Counted from the first letter of the stretch, positions 1-9,967 are shown. The stretch: 64,000 nucleotides of DNA from Prorocentrum cordatum (GCA_963575745.1 CAUYUJ010018548.1:1-64000); one strand, 5' to 3'. Translations and numbers: made by a program. The notes: generated by a model from the letters alone, not told the origin.

Positions 1-47
1 CCCCCCCCCCTTCTTAAGATCGATCTCGAGCTCGGTCCTCGTCGACG

Positions 48-125
48 TATTTTGTTTCGGCGTCAGGGGCCGCGATTGGCCTCCAGACGCCGCTCTCAGG
101 CCCCAGCGGGACTTCAAACAGTTGA
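48..125 (+). CDS. Possible short 3' coding exon, unknown
   Basis: An open frame reads YFVSASGAAIGLQTPLSGPSG and ends at a TGA (123-125). A diverged paralogous reading, FVSALGAVIGSQTAIGPSAG, lies just upstream of copy B (17246 onward in the island 17177-17358). Similarity at the peptide level of two neighbouring segments is the main argument that this was translated. No start codon is in the window. Function unknown. Confidence 0.3.
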   Translation, partial: YFVSASGAAIGLQTPLSGPSGTSNS

Positions 126-440
126 CCCTGTATACTTCGAAGTAGTCTCGTTATGCCCTCCTGGAGGTCAATCGATTGAACGCGAACCGATCCACGAAGA
201 TCGATCGAGATCTCGATCCTGGGCGAGATCTCGATGGTGGTCGGTCGCGGCTTCGAAGGATTAATTAAAGGTCGACCGATCGATCCCGACGTGGCAAGGT
301 CGGGCAACCTGGATGATGCGAAGACTCTCGTCACGGAGGCCGACCACGGCATCGATAGCAGAGTGGCAGCGGCATTGTGGATCTGCGATGGCGATGGTAG
401 CGATCGGTGGCGGTGGTGGCAGTGACCTAGGAGCGAGGAG

Positions 441-490
441 CTCTCCCGATTCTCATTCCAACCCAAGGGTAGGAATGAGAATCGGGAGGG
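441..490. repeat. Hairpin (inverted repeat), copy A
   Basis: Two arms of about 24 bases are separated by a 2-base AA loop. In this copy one arm base (460, A) and the outer end are mismatched; the copy B equivalent at 17804-17853 is perfect. Confidence 0.85.
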
Positions 491-603
491 CAACGGCCTG
501 CTGCCAGGCGAAGAACCTGTGGTCGGCGATCGGCCCGCTCCAGGAGACCCACAAAGCCGCCCAGGACGCGATCAAGTCCACGAATCGCGCGAGCAGGCGC
601 TGA
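487..603 (+). CDS. Possible 3' coding exon, unknown
   Basis: The frame ends in LWSAIGPLQETHKAAQDAIK and a basic tail before TGA at 601-603. The composition (helical, A/Q/K-rich) differs from the surrounding repeats and suggests translation. The same reading with one substitution (H to Y) is kept in copy B at 17850-17966. It starts inside the hairpin, so its true 5' border is unknown. Function unknown. Confidence 0.3.
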   Translation, partial: RATACCQAKNLWSAIGPLQETHKAAQDAIKSTNRASRR

Positions 604-807
604 GAGGCCGCGGGTAGGCCGGCGTCGACCCGAGGGGGGCCCACGGACCCAGTGGACAGGATGAGATCAGTGAGGAGGAGGAGGCGGAGGAGGAGGAGGA
701 GGAGGAGGAGGAGAAGCCCCGTGAACCCCTGCCCTCGCAACCCCGAGCGCTCGAGCGAGATCTCGAGGAGGGGTTGAGGTCGACGGCGCCTTGTTTTTTT
801 GTTTGCG

Positions 808-927
808 CACGGCACCGCGGCGAGAGCAAGGAAGGATTCCGAGGTGTTGCGGCGCGCGTTCCGAGAAATTGCGTCGACCTTGCGCTTTCTGATGCAATCG
901 ACTGGTGCCCAGGGCCACAGGAGATGA
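808..927 (+). CDS. Possible coding exon, unknown
   Basis: The frame includes ARARKDSEVLRRAFREIAST followed by LRFLMQSTGAQGHRR and TGA at 925-927. The amphipathic, non-repetitive composition suggests an exon. An overlapping frame is also open to 1001, so frame choice is uncertain. Copy B carries the same reading at about 18161-18280. Confidence 0.28.
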   Translation, partial: HGTAARARKDSEVLRRAFREIASTLRFLMQSTGAQGHRR

Positions 928-1921
928 GAAATGGGCTAAGTCGATACATGACCGAGGAAGTGAGTAGGGAAGGATTCAGGAAAATACACCAGGGACGATG
1001 ATTCACGATGTTAAATTGCACGTCGGATGCAGGCGCTGTCGCTAGCCTCCTGGCCGAAATCGGTCCAACGTTGGGCTTCCCAAATCAAGTATCGAGTTCA
1101 TTGGGCCTTGTGGACCTCCCGCTCGAGGGGGCTGAGGCCATCGCCACATGCAGCTTCCCTTCTTGTTCTGCCACCGCGACCTCCTCTCTCAGGAGAGGAG
1201 GAGGAGGACGAGGAGGAGGAGGAGGAGGAGGAGGAAAGTCAGGAGGGAGGAGGAATATGATGAGGCGGAGGTGAATCGATAGAGGACCCTCGCATGCGTC
1301 AGTCGACGAGGGTCGCTCAGCTAGAGGCTCCAAGCCCAGTTCACTTATATCGTGGCCAATGGATGTCTGGAACCCCGTTGACCCAGCAGGAGCGGGGAAG
1401 CATGATGCCACGGATCGATGGTGCGACAGAGAGGGAGGGGTCAAAGAAATGCTCGGGGGAGGGGGGGGAGGAGGGAGACACCTTAAAAGGATGAGGATGC
1501 GAACTAGGTTTGACGTTTTTTTTGAAGTCGGCGTCTGGGGGCACGAACCCCTAGGCTGGTAGAGGGGCCTCCTGTTGGGCCCTAAATGGATCCTCTATCT
1601 TCACCCTCATCGTCCTCCCCCTCCTCCGAATCGGTCTCGCGACCCCTGCGGTTGGTTTGGGGCCCATGGGTGGGTTTGTAATCCCGCTCCCCGCTCTCCT
1701 TGCAAGCTTCCTTCCTAACCCTCTCCCCCTATCTCTTTTCCTCGCGCCCCCCCCCCTCTCCCTCGAGAAGCGATCAGCGCTGGGACGCTGACCGAATGCA
1801 GCAACGCAGCGGCAGCAGCATTCCGTAGCCTTCACTGTGCACAAGGGTTTTGCTTGCTTTTCGTGCGAGCGGGGCAATCGTCGAATATAAGACCAACCGG
1901 GAGGTCGAGGAGGAGACGAGG

Positions 1922-2191
1922 ATGACCGAGAAGAACGCCAAGTGGATGTTCACGGCCAATCTGCCGCACAGGATCGTCGAGCCTAAAAACAAATCCAGGG
2001 ATGCGCCCAGGACCGAGCTGATGCGTTTCATCACCAGGGCCGAGCAGGACAACAAGAAGCGCCGGGCCGACGATAGGCAAGCGGCGAGGGCCGCTGCCAC
2101 GGGCACAGTGGCCAGCAACATCGAGAACCTCATGGCGAATAATGACCCCGACCACACGGGCCCGGCGACCAAGAAGCAGCGCAGCGTGTGA
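1922..2191 (+). CDS. Unknown basic protein, last exon
   Basis: Starting at ATG 1922, 89 residues run to TGA at 2189-2191; the frame is also open upstream into copy A (…VEYKTNREVEEETR). Readable segments are MTEKNAKWMFTANLPHRIVE, a K/R-rich middle (DNKKRRADD) and a C-terminal TKKQRSV that could be a nuclear localisation signal. The first 15 codons of the upstream open frame are shared with the gene start behind copy B, then the two diverge at the duplication breakpoint (1894/19248). No family recognised. Confidence 0.45.
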   Translation: MTEKNAKWMFTANLPHRIVEPKNKSRDAPRTELMRFITRAEQDNKKRRADDRQAARAAATGTVASNIENLMANNDPDHTGPATKKQRSV

Positions 2192-2649
2192 GATGATGCG
2201 GCGTTGGCAAGGCAATGCAAACACTTGTTCCAGTAGATATGTCCTTGCCGTCTCCTGGCGTGCGACCGCGCTCTGCGGTCATGCACGCTGCTCGCTGCAA
2301 GTGTCTTGTGTGCTGCTTCGAACATGTGGCGCGCGCTCCGCGTTAGCGCCCTTATTAGTCGGACGCAGCGGGGGTCTGCCAGGATCTGCGCGCTTCGGGC
2401 GTTTGGCGCGCTGTCCTGGCTAGCGCCCGTTTTGTTGTCAAGGCGCGCGCGCCACTTAGTCGAGCCGTCGAGCTCCACGGGCGGAGGAGGCGGAGGAGGA
2501 GATTAAGGGGGGCAAGGTAGGTAGGATGGAAGGAGCAAGGATGGGATGGCACCGACTCGTTTCCAGTGCAAGTTTCGAGGGTCCCTGACCTCAGGCGTCG
2601 TGAGAAACGCATGACGCCTGAAACGTTGTGAGTTTTCTGTTTGGATTGA

Positions 2650-2745
2650 ATTGAAACTTCTACTAACCTTGTCGTGAGTTTTGTTTCAATGTCACGAGTT
2701 TTGTTTTAGCGTCGTGAGTTTTGTTTTAGCGTCGTGGGTGTTGCG
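2650..2745. repeat. 20-bp tandem repeat (CGTCGTGAGTTTTG type)
   Basis: About four imperfect units of roughly 20 bases built on GTCGTGAGTTTTGTTTTAGC. The same core returns at 24370-24450. Confidence 0.75.
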
Positions 2746-2814
2746 TCACCTTGTTATTTTGCCAATCGGTTGTCGGCTTCTTCCCTCGGTCCAACCCATC
2801 GCGAGCGATGTCGA

Positions 2815-3440
2815 CAGCACTTCAGGGCGCGCGGACGCGCGCGCATTGTTCCTTGGTAGAGCTGCAACGTCTACATTGATTTCACATTGACAAGATCGCC
2901 TCCGCAGATCCAAGAATGAAAATGTACGTTGGGTTTTGCCGATCTGGTTTTCAAATTAACATCGCCACCGTTGCATTGAAAACAAACGTAAGAGCGCTGT
3001 TATTTGACATGGTTTTGTCTTTGCCACATTAATGACATGATCGCCTCTTCAGATCCAAGAATGACCTTGTGCATTGGTTTTTCACCATTTTGGTTTTCGA
3101 TTTAACATCGCCACCTTTGTAGCTAAACTTACATTGCACTTCAGCGCGCGCGCCGATGTCGGCGCGCGCGCTGTTCTTTGATATGATTCTGGTTTGGTGA
3201 TCGCCTCTTCAGATCCAAGAATTAACATGTGCATTTGGGTTTTCACCAGTGCGTTTTCGAGTTGACATCGCCACCTAGGCATTACAACCTGTATTGCCCT
3301 TCAACGCGCGCACTCTGCTTTGTTATGGCTGCGTTCAGATCCAAGAGTGAAAATTTACATCGGGTTTTGCCAGTGGGTTTTCGAGTTATAACATTTGCAC
3401 TCGAACCGATGTTGCGCGCCGAAGCTATGCATTTATATGG
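2815..3440. repeat. ~150-bp satellite, four to five units
   Basis: Landmarks GATCGCCTCTTCAGATCCAAG and AACATCGCCACC recur at about 2893, 3039, 3198 and 3329 (the last truncated), giving units of about 130-160 bases. Each unit carries a GCGCGC block between AT-richer segments. A partial unit starts at about 2815. No coding potential seen from 2192 to 3440. Confidence 0.8.
3142..3173. repeat. Perfect GC hairpin within the satellite
   Basis: Arms 3142-3156 and 3159-3173 (15 bases each, CAGCGCGCGCGCCGA and its complement) are perfectly paired with a 2-base TG loop. Confidence 0.9.
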
Positions 3441-3479
3441 TTTGGTATGTGTCACCAGCACGTCAGGCGCGAGCGCGCT

Positions 3480-4145
3480 GGGATCCAGAGCGAGGACAAG
3501 CAGGAGAGGCAGGCGGAGGAGGACGAAGAGGAAACGAGGATGATCTAACAAATCGGCGTGGAGATAAATTAGGGAACTGGAGAGGAGGAGAGGGAAACGT
3601 AGAAAGGAGGTATGAGGAGGACGAGAGAGACCCCGCGGAGCCTTTTTGAGGCTCTGTGCGCGCTTCCGCGCGTTGGCCGCCCAGCGGCGGCCGCGACGTG
3701 CTTGGCGCGCGCCCAGGCGCGCTCGGGGATGATGAGGAGAGGTGGGAGGGGGGATTGTAGCGCAGGTAGTGCTTCCCATCGGAGCCCCCGCCCCTCACCC
3801 CACCCGGTGTCAAGTTCAACCCCTGCCTCTCCTTATCTTGTTCATCCTCCTCGTCCTCCTTGCCTCTCCTCTTCGTCCCCCTCCTTAGTCTTCGTCCCCC
3901 CTTCCTTCGTCGTGCCTCCTCTTCCTCTTCGCCCCCCTCCTTCTGCCTCTCCTCCTTGCGTCTTCTCCTTAGGCCTCTCCTGACCCTGGGGCAGAGAAGA
4001 AACAGGCTCGAGGAGGAGGGGGAGGAAAGACAGGAGCAGGAGGAGGAAGGAAAAGTGAAAATATGAGGAACACATAAGGCAGGAAGAGGAGGAGGTGGAG
4101 GAGGAAAGAGGAGGAAGGAGGAAGGAACGGAGGTCCCTCGCTCCC
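3480..4145. repeat. Purine-rich then pyrimidine-rich low complexity
   Basis: 3480-3640 is G/A-rich (GGAGGA, GAGAG). 3780-3975 is C/T-rich (CCTCCTCGTCC, CTTCGTCCCCC) and 3985-4135 flips back to G/A-rich. Open frames on both strands are compositional; no exon is supported here. Confidence 0.7.
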
Positions 4146-4159
4146 CCCCGAGGCCAGCG

Positions 4160-4225
4160 ATGGCGCCGCCAAAGAAATTCGCGTTCCCGCCCACGTGGAA
4201 GGGACCGACAGATTTGCTGTCGCAG
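4160..4225 (+). CDS. Possible first exon, unknown
   Basis: ATG at 4160 opens MAPPKKFAFPPTWKGPTD, then LLSQ, ending near CAG at 4225 where splicing is plausible. Beyond that the frame becomes hydrophobic and then falls into TCG repeats before a TAG. Exon-like islands at 4601-4690 and 5012-5164 could continue it. Function unknown. Confidence 0.35.
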
Positions 4226-4267
4226 GCGCTTCCCTTCCTCCTGTGCCTCTGCTTTCTCACGTCGTCC

Positions 4268-4600
4268 CAGATGATTGCCATCGTCGTCGTCAACGTCGTC
4301 GCCAGCAATTGTAATATATAGTTGTAGTCGTTATTGCTGTCACCGATCGTCGTCGTCGTCGGGTCGTCGGTAGCCGATCGCCGTGATCGTCGTCGTCGTG
4401 GTCGATCGCATTGCCTCTGTCGATCGCATCGTCGCCGACGTCGTCGACGTCGATCGCCGTCGTCGATCGTGTCGAGCGTCGTCGTGGATCGCCGTCGTCG
4501 ATCTTATCGTCGACAGTCGTCGACGTCGATCGCCGTCGCCGATCGTGTCCAGCGTCGTCGTCGATCGCCGTCGTCGATCGCATCGTCGACGTCGCCCGCC
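4268..4600. repeat. Degenerate GTC/GAT trinucleotide field
   Basis: Imperfect copies of CGTCGATCGCCGTCGTCGATC follow one another with units of roughly 30-60 bases. All frames translate to R/D/V/S strings. Confidence 0.8.
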
Positions 4601-4690
4601 CAAGCCCCCCTGGGCCCCGCTGGAGGTGCTCATGGACTTCGGGCCAGAGCACGCGATGATGCAAGGACTTGCGTCGCTCTACTGGGGAAT
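4601..4690 (+). CDS. Possible internal exon, unknown
   Basis: The frame reads PPWAPLEVLMDFGPEHAMMQ then GLASLYWGM. It is non-repetitive and unlike the flanking TCG and GGA repeats. Borders not resolved; likely belongs with the islands at 4160 and 5012. Confidence 0.35.
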
Positions 4691-5011
4691 GGGGGGATGT
4701 GAGAGGGGAGGCGCCAAGGAGGAGATGAGAAGGAGAGTATATGGAATGAGGCCTAGAGGAAGACGATGCGGGAGGGAAGACGATCGAGGGTTCCAGAAGA
4801 AGTGGAGGAGGAGAGGCGGTCGAGGTTCGACGACGCCGACGGGGAAGATTGCGAGGTGGCAACGGCGGCATTGGTGATGTCGGTGGCGATGGCTTATTTC
4901 AACGGCGATGGCGTCGGAGCCTCTCTAGTGAGGCTTATTTTCAACTGCGATGGCGACGGTGATGGAGACCGCGGTGATGATGGCGACGGCGGCGATGACG
5001 ACAGCGCCTGA

Positions 5012-5164
5012 TTTGCACGCCCGTCGGCGCCGCCAGGATTCGAAGATGGCCGCTGGAAGATCCCGATGCACGAGTGCTCGCCGGAGAAGTTCGAGTCGCG
5101 CGCGAACAAAGATGAGCTCAAGGCTCGTGAGATTTTGGGGCGAGGACAGGGGAACCCGATGGCT
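5012..5164 (+). CDS. Possible 3' coding exon, unknown
   Basis: A start-less open frame reads FARPSAPPGFEDGRWKIPMH, then ECSPEKFESRANKDELKARE, then ILGRGQGNPMA and TGA at 5162-5164. Mixed charged composition with W, C, H and M residues argues for real coding sequence. It has no in-frame ATG near its 5' end, so it would be an internal or terminal exon. Family unknown. Confidence 0.45.
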
Positions 5165-5269
5165 TGATTTGCTAACTTTGCCGCCCCTGGGAATCCGAGC
5201 TCTGGATGTGCTCACTTCGGTGCCCCTTGGAAACCGATCATTTTTTCAAGGCATCGGACGGCCAGGGAA

Positions 5270-6120
5270 GGAGTGGAAGAGTAGTAATGACGGGGATGAC
5301 GATGATGAGGGATAGGCAAATTATGGCGGGGGGATGGCGCATACCGAAGGTGGGGGAAGAGAGCTAGGAAGGTAAATCGAGCAATTCTGCAGACAACGCC
5401 AATGCTGACGATGACGCGTACAACGATGACGACGACGAGAACGTGGCGACGCTGATCGCGATGGCAACGGTGACGACGGCATTGGTCCTTACTGGTTTTC
5501 TCCTGCACCCCCCATCCTCATCTTCCCGACTTCTCCTGTCCATGTTACGTTCATGGTGCCAACTTCCTCGTCATCTAATGCGCCCTGCGTTATGCATCCA
5601 ACCTCCCCCGTCGTGTCCTTCTCTCGGCCCCGCCTGGCATCCCTTGTCGCATCTCCGCGCCTCGAGGCTGAGGGCCCTCTGACGCACAAGCTGGCGTCGC
5701 TCACTGGGAAGAAGAGAGGATCTCCCAGAAGGTCATGGAGGATTGCGGCGCAAGGGGTGGCGATGGTGGCGCCCGCAATGGCGGCAGCGGCCAGTGATGA
5801 TGATGACCCCATAGGTTATAACGACGAGGGCGATGATGATTCAGACGATGATCATATGGCGATGGTGGCGACGGAGGTTACGACGGCGGGGGTGGCGGTA
5901 GTGATCGTACCAGTGCCGATGGCAAGGACAACGGATAGCGACGACGACGACGACGAAAGGGGTGACGACGACGGCGGCAGTAGGACGATGACGACAAGAG
6001 CAAAGACGACCGCGATGAGGATGACGACACGCGTGAGGATGACGCCGACGATACCGAGGGTGACGAGGACGATAGGCGACGACGACGACGACAACAATAC
6101 GGCGAGGATCAGAGATGGAG
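5270..6120. repeat. GAT/GAC-rich degenerate repeats with a possible coding patch
   Basis: 5275-5480 and 5790-6115 are dominated by GATGAC/GACGAC triplets that translate to acidic runs on + and V/I-rich runs on -. Between them, 5660-5775 has weakly coding-like text in two frames (for example WEEERISQKVMEDCGARGG), not enough to call. Confidence 0.7.
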
Positions 6121-6187
6121 AACGGATCTAAACAGAGAGGTTGAGGGAGGGGGGGACAGAGAGAGAGTGAGGGAGGGAGAGCAATCC

Positions 6188-6319
6188 GAGCCCCTCACTC
6201 CCGAGGAGGGCTGGCGCAAAACATTCTTCAACAACTACATGGAGGGCTGGAAAGAGAAGAACGGCCGAAAGCCATTGACGAGAAGGGCGCAGGGCATCGC
6301 GTTCCGCCTGCCCACCTAA
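6188..6319 (+). CDS. Possible 3' coding exon, unknown
   Basis: The frame reads EPLTPEEGWRKTFFNNYMEG, then WKEKNGRKPLTRRAQGIAFR, then LPT and TAA at 6317-6319. The basic/aromatic composition is protein-like and interrupts GAGA and GATG repeats. No start codon; the 5' border is unclear within the GAGAG tract at about 6160. Function unknown. Confidence 0.45.
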   Translation, partial: EPLTPEEGWRKTFFNNYMEGWKEKNGRKPLTRRAQGIAFRLPT

Positions 6320-6327
6320 CTCTCTTC

Positions 6328-6480
6328 AGGGATGCTCAGGGAGATGATGGAGGGATGCTGGGGGGATGCGCACTTAAACAGAACGTCGGGGGGATGCTGA
6401 AGGGATGCTGGAGCTGGTCGGCAGAATGTTCAGGGAGATGCTGGAGGGATGCGCACTTGACAGAAATCAGGACGCGAGGA
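6328..6480. repeat. GGGATGCTG tandem repeat
   Basis: Units based on GGAGGGATGCTG recur, with a larger ~90-bp unit ending GGATGCGCACTT(A/G)ACAGAA at about 6365 and 6450. Confidence 0.75.
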
Positions 6481-6489
6481 ATTGCGCAT

Positions 6490-7095
6490 GACGAAGACGA
6501 TAACGTGAAAATGGGTGATGGTGGCGACGAAGGTGACGGCGACCGATGGTATAGATTTCGGCGTTGGCGAAGGCAACCGTGTTGACGGTGACGGTCAGAG
6601 TCAGGTTTGGTTGCGTTCCCAGGCATGTGGTCTGTCTCAGCGTCAGTCTTGCAACTTGAACTTGCTGCCTCTCTTACTTATCTTGAATGCTTGCATCACT
6701 GTGCTGCGCTAGGTTCCTGCAAGCGCGCACGCTCCGCATCATGATGAGCCACTTCCTCCGCATGAGCTCCGACGAGGCGCGAGGGGCCAGCAGTGGGGGC
6801 AGCGACGATGACTGTGGCCACCGTCGCCCTCGTCGGTCAGCGTCGCCGTCACGTTCGACCTCCATCGTCCGAAGTCCGCAGTCGTGCAATGCTCACGGTA
6901 ATCGTCGTCGTCTCGCGTGGTCGTCGTCGTCCTGTCGTCGTCGTCGTCGTCGTCGTCTTCGTCATAATCCGCGTCGGTATTGGCATAGTGAGCGTGGCCG
7001 TGGTGGTGGTGGCGACGCCGATGGCATGACCCCAATGAGGAAGGTGATCGCAAAGGTGACGACGATGAGGGCAATGGCGATGACGATGACGACAA
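6490..7095. repeat. GAT/GTC-rich degenerate repeats
   Basis: Contains GTCGTCGTC runs (6905-6960) and GATGACGAC runs (7040-7100). Open frames on both strands here are low complexity. Confidence 0.65.
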
Positions 7096-7115
7096 CGACA
7101 AGCTTGGGGCGAGGG

Positions 7116-7215
7116 ATGGCGACTGACGCAGAGACGATCATATACTCGGACAGCGACGTTTCAGAGGCCGAGCTGCAGGAATACTTCGCTGCTTCGTTGA
7201 TCGAGGACATGGGAG
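7116..7215 (+). CDS. Possible exon, acidic, unknown
   Basis: From ATG 7116 the frame reads MATDAETIIYSDSDVSEAEL then QEYFAASLIEDMGAS. It is acidic and serine-rich, with an S-D-S-D-x-S pattern like a casein kinase target, and is distinct from the GAT repeats upstream and C/T-rich run downstream. Function unknown. Confidence 0.35.
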
Positions 7216-7239
7216 CGTCGATCGTCTGCCTCGTCACTT

Positions 7240-7445
7240 CCTTCATTCATCCTCCCTCCTTCCGATCCTCCCACCCTTCCAATCCCCCTTAACCACCCTC
7301 TCACTCATCATCGTTCCTCCGCTTCCCTTCCCCATCTCCTTCTTCATCCCATCCCATCCCCTCTCCTTCCCCTCTCCTTCCCCCCTCCCCTCCCCTACCC
7401 GCCTTCCCCTCTCCCCCCCCCCCCTCCCTTCACGCATCATCCTCC
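7240..7445. repeat. Pyrimidine-rich (CCCTCTCCTTC) tract
   Basis: Almost uninterrupted C/T on the + strand; the kind of sequence that could also serve as an intron polypyrimidine tract before the island at 7468. Confidence 0.7.
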
Positions 7446-7467
7446 GTGCTGCCTTCTTGGGTTTGGG

Positions 7468-7640
7468 GCAGGACTTACAAGACTCTGACGACTCCTGCAA
7501 AACTTTCGCCTTGCCAGATCAGTATAGCCCCTCTCTGTGCAGCCCTGCGTCGGCGGCGCCAGCGGACCGTTGGACGCGGCAACTTGTTTGGCATGACGTC
7601 GTGGCGCGTCGGTCCTGGAGGCTTTCACCCTGGGGCCCGA
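7468..7640 (+). CDS. Possible exon, unknown
   Basis: After a plausible acceptor (GGGGCAG at about 7470) the frame reads DLQDSDDSCKTFALPDQYSP and continues SLCSPASAAPADRW. Could be an upstream exon of the repeat protein at 7840. Low certainty. Confidence 0.25.
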
Positions 7641-8169
7641 TTTGAACGCGCTCTTTGCCGCATGTTGGCATCCCGTGGCCCGTCGAGGGCTCCAAACTGC
7701 AACGCTGGTAAAACCTTGTATCGATACTCTCACGACGTCAGCAGGGTCCACGACTGGTGTAGTCTCCCACGTCGCCGTCGACGACCCCCCCGCCCCCACC
7801 CCCGCCCCGAGGAAGAGGATCAAGAGGGCCCCGCTGAGGATGACGGAGAGCACAGCGATCTCGATCTGGAAGACTGGGGCCCCAACACAATTATATAAAA
7901 TGACGGGAGGCTACATCGAGTTGCCCGTGCGCCGAATTCAAAAGAGCCCCCCAAAGGATGAAGAGCCTGCGCAGGATGAGGTGGAGGCAGGCGAAGATCA
8001 GGGCGAGGCTGAGGCGGCAGAAGAGCAGGTCGAGGGAGTAGAAGAGCAGGTGGAGGCAGCAGAAGAGCTAGAGGTGGAGGCGGAGGCGGATGAGCCGATT
8101 GAGGACGAGCTGGCTGCGGAGCTACACGCAATTCTATCAGAGGACGAGAATGAGGAGATTAACGAGTAC

Positions 8170-8560
8170 GCAGCCATGCCGCCGACTCCGAAGCAGGCGG
8201 TCCCAACTCCGAAGCAGGCGACTCCGAAGCAGGCCACTCCCAAGCAGGCGAAGCAGGCGACTCCGAAGCAGGCCACTCCCCAGCAGGCGACTCCGAAGCA
8301 GCCCACGCCAACTCCGAAGCAGGGACTCCGACTCCGAAGCAGCCCGCGCCAACTCCGAAGCAGGCGACTCCGAAGCAGGCCACTCCCAAGCAGGCGAAGC
8401 AGGCCACTCCCCAGCAGGCCACTCCAGCGACTGCGAAGGCGACTGCAGCGCCTCACACGCAGGCCACTCCCAAGCAGGCGAAGCAGGCCACTCCCCAGCA
8501 GGCCACTCCAGCGACTGCCAAGAAGGCGACTGCACCGCCTCCCAAGCAGTCAACTCCGAC
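8170..8560. repeat. 15-bp tandem repeat encoding TPKQA
   Basis: Units like ACTCCGAAGCAGGCG, mixed with 9- and 12-base variants; because some units are not multiples of three, all forward frames are open over much of the array. Confidence 0.9.
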
Positions 8561-8984
8561 TCCAGCGATGCCGCAGGCGACAAAGCTGCCTTCGAGCTCG
8601 AGCGCGTCGTCGAGCAGCGCTGTTGCCATCGACAAGTTCCCTTTCTACAAGAGTTTGCTTGGCGGGCGCGCCGAAGAGAAGTGCGGAAAGCTGGACAAAC
8701 AGATGAAGAAGGAAAGGAAAAAGAAACATAATAAACAGAAATAGAAGGAGGCCAGGGGGGCCAAGCGCGCCAAGGCTGCCATGGCAGCGGAAGTGCTGCC
8801 AGAGCCGTCGGCGACGCCGACCCCGAGCTGGCTGGAGAACAAAAAGAGGAGGACAAGTGACGCCACACCCGAGGCGAAGAAGAAGGCAGCCACGGCCCCG
8901 CCCGTAGACGACAACAGCTTCGCCTCGGACAGCAGCAGCACCAGTAGCGACGAGGACGATGCCATGGAGCCCGAGGAAAAGAGG

Positions 8985-9235
8985 AAGCCGCAGGCGAGGA
9001 AGCCGCAGACGAGGAAGCCGCAGGCGAGGAAGCCGCAGGCGAGGAAGCCGCAGGCGAGGAAGCCGCAGGCGAGGAAGCCGCAGGCGAGGAAGCCGCAGGC
9101 GAGGAAGCCGCAGGCGCAGGCGAGGAAGCCGCAGGCGCAGGCGAGGAAGCCGCAGCAGGCGACGAAGTCGCAGCAGGCGAGGAAGCCGCATCAGGCGAGG
9201 AAGCCGCAGGCGAGGAAGCCGCAGCAGGCGAGGCC
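8985..9235. repeat. 15-bp tandem repeat encoding RKPQA
   Basis: About a dozen near-perfect AGGAAGCCGCAGGCG units followed by diverged and expanded units. The antisense strand is also open (A-S-S-P-A). Confidence 0.93.
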
Positions 9236-9271
9236 AACTCCTGGCCAGGCGGGTGCAAGCCTGGCAAATTG

Positions 9272-9584
9272 ATGGCGAACTTCGAGCTCCGCGGCGAGGC
9301 CTGGCGCGCGTCGCAGCGCCACCGCCACACTGAGGGCTGCAGCGGCCTCGTGGTGCAGAAGCTTGGCGGCGACAACATCAAGAACCAGATCACGCAGCTG
9401 CGCGACAACATGTGGACGGATGACTGCCTGCAGAAGTACGGCATCGAGAGTGGCGACACGCGCACGATGTCGATGACGATCATGAACCTGCTCGCGCGGA
9501 AGACCGCGGATGAGAAGGGCACGTCGCGCAAGGCCGGCGAGAACTTCAGGGACGCGTTGCTGCAGGAGCTGCAGATTGGCCCAG
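9272..9584 (+). CDS. Unknown protein/exon following the pentapeptide arrays
   Basis: ATG 9272 overlaps the upstream stop by one base and opens [20 protein letters not shown], then [20 protein letters not shown] and [20 protein letters not shown], with a helical C-terminal part [14 protein letters not shown]. Composition is that of a folded protein. A GT donor after CCAG at 9584 (GTAGAT) suggests splicing into the purine-rich segment; unspliced, the frame would end at 9616. It is probably the C-terminal domain of the preceding repeat protein. No family recognised. Confidence 0.5.
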
Positions 9585-9619
9585 GTAGATCCAGGGCTGA
9601 TCAGGGGGCAGCTTGAGCA

Positions 9620-9965
9620 GGCTAGGATGAGGGGGAGAAGGAAAAAGAGGAGGAGGAGGAGGAGGAAGAGGAGTGAGGGCGAGGAGGAGGAGGAGAAAGA
9701 GGAGAAGAGGAGAAGGAGGAGGAGGAGGAGGAGGAGAGGAGGAGAAGGAATAGATATCCTCAACCTCTTCCTCGAAAGGTGAGGGAACCCAGAAGTTACC
9801 TGAGTGGGAGGCGGATGAGCCCAGGGGGAGGGGAATAGATGACAACGAGAGCGCGATCAGAGAAAAGACCCAGAAGGAGGAGGAGGATCAGGAGGAGAAT
9901 GAGGAGGATGTTGAGGAGGAGGGGGAGAGATAAGGAGGAGGCAGATACGGGAAAGGAGGAATAGG
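9620..9965. repeat. GGA/GAG purine-rich tract
   Basis: Two blocks of GGAGGA/GAAGAG (9640-9755 and 9865-9960), likely intronic between islands at 9272-9584 and 9968. Confidence 0.8.
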
Positions 9966-9967
9966 AT

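Larger units (their letters stand above)
1..1894. repeat. Copy A of a 1.9 kb segmental duplication
   Basis: This segment recurs almost base for base at 17361-19248, a direct repeat about 17.36 kb away. Differences are scattered single substitutions plus small indels in a GGA tract (near 660-712) and a 6-base loss near 750. The match stops abruptly after ATAAGACC at 1894; the left end is cut by the window. It contains a hairpin (441-490), GGA microsatellites (660-712, 1187-1256) and coding-like islands at 48-125, 487-603 and 808-927. No TG...CA ends or reverse transcriptase were seen, so an LTR pair is not supported. Confidence 0.93.
7840..9272 (+). pseudogene. TPKQA/RKPQA pentapeptide-repeat protein, frame-broken
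   Basis: A long low-complexity protein. From ATG 7840 it has an acidic E/A/Q-rich segment with a repeated EEQVE heptad-like pattern (about 8000-8110), then a T-P-K-Q-A pentapeptide array (8175-8560), an S-rich linker, a K-rich stretch ([14 protein letters not shown]), a second domain from about 8747 and an R-K-P-Q-A array (8985-9235). The frame slips by one base inside the first array near 8325 and is interrupted by a single in-frame TAG at 8742-8744, after which the same frame stays open to 9270-9272. Pro/Lys/Ala arrays resemble disordered, DNA- or RNA-binding tails; function not recognised. The strong 15-bp DNA repetition makes slippage or assembly error likely. Confidence 0.5.

Noticed and set aside
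1822-1846. Possible second spliced-leader relic (TTCCGTAGCC… CAAG) before the frame at 1850, also at about 19174
   Set aside because: Only the first nine or ten and last four bases fit; the middle differs and the length is off by two. Probably chance.
8137-9531. 464-codon antisense frame across the pentapeptide arrays
   Set aside because: It is the mirror of the 15-bp repeats (A-S-S-P-A strings); the sense strand has the better protein text.
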